Assembly (NCBI GenBank): GCA_051648365.1
Contig: JBOFEZ010000111.1
Span: 1-15,027, forward strand
Length of the DNA: 15,027 nt
Source of the DNA: JAGNZR01 sp051648365
GTDB lineage: Bacteria; Fusobacteriota; Fusobacteriia; Fusobacteriales; Fusobacteriaceae
Direction: 5' to 3'
Part shown: positions 12,586 through 15,027 of the stretch, in pieces
Layout of the letters: every line of letters starts with the position of its first letter
Position numbering within the stretch: position 1 is the first letter of the stretch
Program-made: the position numbers and the translations under genes
Notes under the pieces: model-generated
Database searches by the model: none
Seen by the model: the letters and a program-made list of their open reading frames with translations, nothing else
Told to the model about the DNA's origin: nothing

Positions 12586-13371
12586 ATGGAAGATGAGAGA
12601 AAGAGAAAAGAAAAAGTTTACAGACTGGCCCTTTTTGTGGGGGAGTTAGTTCTGAGAAACGGGGGAGAAACAAACAGGGTAGAACGTCTGGGAGGACTTA
12701 TATGTGAATCACAGGGATTTCGTTATGCAAGTATCTATGTGACACCCACTCTCCTAATAGTGGGAGATGATAGAGAGCACGGAGTAACTTTTATGAAAAG
12801 TATAAAGGAACGAGGGATAAACCTGATGAGACTAGCCCTGGTAAATGCCTTTGTGATGAATTTGGTAAAGGATAAAAATATAGATTTTGATAAGGCTATA
12901 TATCTCCTAAAAAGGCTGGATAAGATGGAGAGTTATGGATATTGGACAAAAATTTTTGCAGTTGGATGTTCGGCAGCTGCCTTTGTAACTCTTTTCGATA
13001 TAACACTGCTGGAAGGGATGTTGACCTTTCTGATAGTTACCTCGGCAGTTGTCCTCAACAAATATATAAATGCCATGAGTATAACGCCCATATTGGGAAC
13101 AATCATCTCATGTTTTTATATAGGGATGAGTGCCTTGACTGCAGATTATTATAGCTATAGCACATCCTATCATACCATAATAATTGGAGCTATACTGCCA
13201 TTTTTACCTGGGATATCCATAACTAAAAGTATATCCGATCTGGTATCTGGAGAGCTGATTTCAGGGTCGGTGAGGGCTGTAGAGGCTTTTCTTACGGCAC
13301 TTTCCATAGGGATAGGGATAGGCGGAGCACTCAATATCTGGAGCAGTTTTGGAGGTGCTATCAATGGATAA
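12586..13371 (+). CDS. ThrE-type threonine/serine exporter, large half (DUF1212)
   Basis: A 261-residue membrane protein of the ThrE N-terminal family. The soluble first ~115 residues contain N-G-G-E-T-N-R-V-E-R near 25-34, the conserved entry motif. About five hydrophobic segments follow (roughly 121-140, 145-160, 166-185, 197-215, 235-253). The block L-P-G-I-S-I-T-K-S-I-S-D-L-V-S-G at 207-222, then S-G-S-V-R-A-V-E-A, is the family hallmark. ThrE of Corynebacterium glutamicum exports threonine and serine as one ~490-residue chain; here the function is divided between this gene and the next. I set the start at ATG 12586 after AGGGG (12574-12578), since an upstream in-frame ATG at 12499 lies inside pgeF and would add unrelated residues. 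The last 8 nt overlap the partner gene. The substrate is inferred from the family only. Confidence 0.88.
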   Translation: MEDERKRKEKVYRLALFVGELVLRNGGETNRVERLGGLICESQGFRYASIYVTPTLLIVGDDREHGVTFMKSIKERGINLMRLALVNAFVMNLVKDKNIDFDKAIYLLKRLDKMESYGYWTKIFAVGCSAAAFVTLFDITLLEGMLTFLIVTSAVVLNKYINAMSITPILGTIISCFYIGMSALTADYYSYSTSYHTIIIGAILPFLPGISITKSISDLVSGELISGSVRAVEAFLTALSIGIGIGGALNIWSSFGGAING

Positions 13372-13852
13372 ATTTCCACTTTATCTGCATTTCCTGATGT
13401 CAGCGATAGCTACAGGAGGATTCGCTGTATTTATAAATTGTCCCAAGCTGGATGTAATTATATCGAGTATAATAGGAGGACTTGGGTGGGTAGCATATCG
13501 GAGTTTGTATCTTACTACCGGGGAGGTCATATTTCCATATTTCTTTGCTACCATGGTTATAGGAGCTCTGGCCAGTATAATATCCAATCGTAACAGAAAA
13601 CCCACGATTATCTATATTATACCTGGAGTGATACCGCTGGTGCCAGGATACAATATGTACTATACTATGCTGTATCTGGTAACCCAGAAATATGATCTGG
13701 CTCTGAAAAACCTTTTGGATTCCATATTTATAGCTTTTGCCATAGCCAGCGGACTTCTGTTTACAGAGTCCCTGCGGAAAATAGTGAATACGGTACTTGA
13801 AAAGGGATTGAAGCGTAAGATAAATGTAAAGGATGAAGATACTATAAGCTAA
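13364..13852 (+). CDS. ThrE-type threonine/serine exporter, small half (ThrE_2/DUF3815)
   Basis: A 162-residue membrane protein with about five hydrophobic stretches (roughly 6-24, 30-48, 56-74, 81-102, 118-134). It carries the P-G-V-I-P-L-V-P-G motif at 87-95 and N-R-N-R-K-P just before it, both typical of the ThrE_2 family. It should assemble with the preceding protein into one exporter, equivalent to the C-terminal half of single-chain ThrE. The ATG at 13364 follows GGAGGTG (13350-13356) and overlaps the end of the large-half gene by 8 nt (ATGGATAA), which favours coupled, near-equal synthesis. A TTG at 13349 is in frame but overlaps that ribosome site. The C-terminus is a charged cytoplasmic tail. 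The stop is followed at once by the lemA ribosome site. Confidence 0.87.
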   Translation: MDKFPLYLHFLMSAIATGGFAVFINCPKLDVIISSIIGGLGWVAYRSLYLTTGEVIFPYFFATMVIGALASIISNRNRKPTIIYIIPGVIPLVPGYNMYYTMLYLVTQKYDLALKNLLDSIFIAFAIASGLLFTESLRKIVNTVLEKGLKRKINVKDEDTIS

Positions 13853-13863
13853 AGGAGGAAAAA

Positions 13864-14415
13864 ATGTTTGGAATAATTTTGTTGGTACTACTGGTTTTAA
13901 TTGTAATCTATTTTATTGGTGTCTATAACGGTTTTGTTAAGATGAAGAATATGGTGGAAGAGGGGTTTTCTACCATAGACGTGTATCTGAAGAAGCGTTA
14001 TGACCTCATCCCTAATCTGGTGAATACAGTGAAGGGATATGCTAAGCATGAGAGTGAGACTCTGGAGAGAGTTATAGCTGCTAGAAATACCTATGCTACT
14101 GCTCACTCTATCGAGGACAAGATAGCCAATGAGAACATGATGACAGGTGCCCTGTCTAAACTCTTTGCTCTGTCAGAATCCTATCCGGATTTGAAGGCCA
14201 ACGCTAATTTTATGACTCTTCAGGGAGATCTGAAAAAAATAGAGGAGGACCTGGCTCAAGCGAGAAAATATTACAACGGAACGGTGAAAAACTACAATAC
14301 TCAGTGTGAGGTTTTCCCGAGCGTGGTAATAGCTAGAGTAATGAATTTTCAAAAATATCCATATTTTGAAATCAAGAATGAAACAGAGAGAGAAAATGTT
14401 AAGGTGGAGTTTTAA
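13864..14415 (+). CDS. lemA: LemA family protein
   Basis: A 183-residue protein with one N-terminal membrane anchor (about 2-22) and a mostly helical remainder. The family signature is clear: V-Y-N-G-F-V near 20-25, then I-D-V-Y-L-K-K-R-Y-D-L-I-P-N-L-V at 38-53, then V-K-G-Y-A-K-H-E at 56-63. LemA proteins are widespread and their function is not settled; the name comes from a Listeria antigen. They are often encoded beside a DUF2207 or TPM-domain membrane protein, and such a partner follows here. The start ATG is preceded by AGGAGG at 13853-13858, directly after the stop of the exporter gene. The end overlaps the ribosome site of the next gene, so expression as part of the same operon is likely. 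Confidence 0.93.
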   Translation: MFGIILLVLLVLIVIYFIGVYNGFVKMKNMVEEGFSTIDVYLKKRYDLIPNLVNTVKGYAKHESETLERVIAARNTYATAHSIEDKIANENMMTGALSKLFALSESYPDLKANANFMTLQGDLKKIEEDLAQARKYYNGTVKNYNTQCEVFPSVVIARVMNFQKYPYFEIKNETERENVKVEF

Positions 14416-14417
14416 TT

Positions 14418-15027
14418 ATGAAAAGAGTAAAGGGGATATTCGCCCTTTTCTTTTTTCTCTTCTCCTTTGCTTTAGGTGAAAATGGATACCTTATAAAAAA
14501 TTATAGGATAGACATAGATATAACAGCTGATAACCGTTACTCTGTAAGTGAGAGCCTAACTGCGGATTTTCAGATCCCGAAAAGGGGGATAATTCGAAGT
14601 ATACCTTCCCGTTATGGAACCAGGGATATAGGTTTAAAAAATATAGATGTAAAGGGAGCACCATACAGCAGTAAAAACTTCAGCACAGGGGTGAATCTCA
14701 GAATAGGGGATCCGAACAGGACAATTACAGGGCTGAAGGATTATCTTATCACCTACTCCTACAATATGGGATGGGACAGAATAGCCCAATATGATGAGGT
14801 TTACTACAACCTAATAGGAAACGAATGGGATACCACGATAGAGAGGGTGGAGTTTCTGATAAATCTTCCTGAAAACTTTGATAGCTCCAAATTAAATTTT
14901 ACAGTAGGAAGCTACGGAAGCACTGGCAAAGCTCCTGTAAAATGGGAGAAAACAGGAAACGGCATAAAGGGATATACAATTCGGGCTCTGAGACCTGGAG
15001 AGGCACTGACTCTGGCACTGCCACTGC
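14418..15027 (+). CDS. DUF2207 domain-containing membrane protein, N-terminal part (3' truncated by window)
   Basis: The first 203 residues of a longer protein are visible. A signal peptide (K-R-V-K at 2-5, Phe-rich core about 7-18) ends near A-L-G at 20. The extracytoplasmic DUF2207 domain follows: F-Q-I-P-K-R-G-I-I-R-S-I-P at 51-63 and Y-D-E-V-Y-Y-N-L-I-G-N-E-W at 125-137, both diagnostic blocks. Known family members continue with transmembrane helices and often a Gly-rich C-terminus, which lie outside the window. The ATG at 14418 is 2 nt after the lemA stop; the ribosome site AAGGTGGAG (14401-14409) is inside lemA. Function is unknown, but the pairing with LemA is common and suggests a shared envelope role. 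Confidence 0.9.
   Translation, partial: MKRVKGIFALFFFLFSFALGENGYLIKNYRIDIDITADNRYSVSESLTADFQIPKRGIIRSIPSRYGTRDIGLKNIDVKGAPYSSKNFSTGVNLRIGDPNRTITGLKDYLITYSYNMGWDRIAQYDEVYYNLIGNEWDTTIERVEFLINLPENFDSSKLNFTVGSYGSTGKAPVKWEKTGNGIKGYTIRALRPGEALTLALPL

Noticed and set aside
1..15027. Mobile element, CRISPR array, tRNA/rRNA, riboswitch or a new defence-type system
   Set aside because: No transposase, integrase, terminal repeats, spaced direct repeats or cloverleaf-like segments were seen; nearly all sequence is accounted for by recognisable housekeeping genes and intergenic gaps stay under 200 nt.

Overview
The window is a gene-dense, AT-rich stretch of bacterial chromosome with strong purine-rich ribosome binding sites and AGA-dominated arginine codons. 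The gene set and its order (HemZ, a ComEA-like protein, Hsp33, TatD, AcpS, an orphan NuoE-like protein, RF2, GluRS, and a split ThrE exporter next to LemA/DUF2207) suggest an anaerobic member of the Fusobacteriota. The base composition looks less extreme than in the oral fusobacteria, so a Propionigenium/Ilyobacter-like organism is possible. This placement is an inference from gene content and style; no phylogeny was run.

Left block, 1-8466 (all + strand). The window opens in the last 74 codons of exonuclease III. A tightly packed gene string follows: hemZ (radical-SAM coproporphyrinogen III dehydrogenase family), a secreted ComEA-like helix-hairpin-helix protein, hslO (Hsp33), a TatD-family nuclease, acpS, a stand-alone NuoE-like [2Fe-2S] thioredoxin-fold protein, prfB, gltX and a divergent iron-alcohol-dehydrogenase-like protein. 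Several neighbours overlap by 16-26 nt, which suggests translational coupling. prfB carries a complete programmed +1 frameshift signal (AGGGGG, TCT, CTT, TGA, C), so the 366-residue RF2 is read from two frames. A bidirectional hairpin terminator at 8473-8515 closes the block.

Middle block, 8514-10896. A sodium:alanine (AGCS) symporter and msrA lie on the minus strand. The symporter has its own near-consensus promoter and a perfect inverted repeat touching its ribosome binding site. An AT-rich divergent spacer then leads to a 55-residue 2[4Fe-4S] ferredoxin gene on the plus strand, which has its own promoter and a strong intrinsic terminator.

Right block, 11014-15027 (+ strand). An extended -10 promoter precedes a compact run: DAHP synthase (no fused regulatory domain), PgeF/YfiH, two halves of a ThrE-type amino-acid exporter, LemA, and the N-terminal part of a DUF2207 membrane protein cut by the window end.

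Most of the window is core housekeeping: protein synthesis, redox repair, cofactor and aromatic biosynthesis, cell-envelope maintenance and amino-acid transport. I see no mobile element, CRISPR array, rRNA or tRNA gene. I found no convincing undescribed multi-gene system. The most rewarding signals are the prfB recoding site, the degraded dehydrogenase, the orphan NuoE protein, the duplicated ComEA-like domain, and some small inverted or tandem repeats in leaders.
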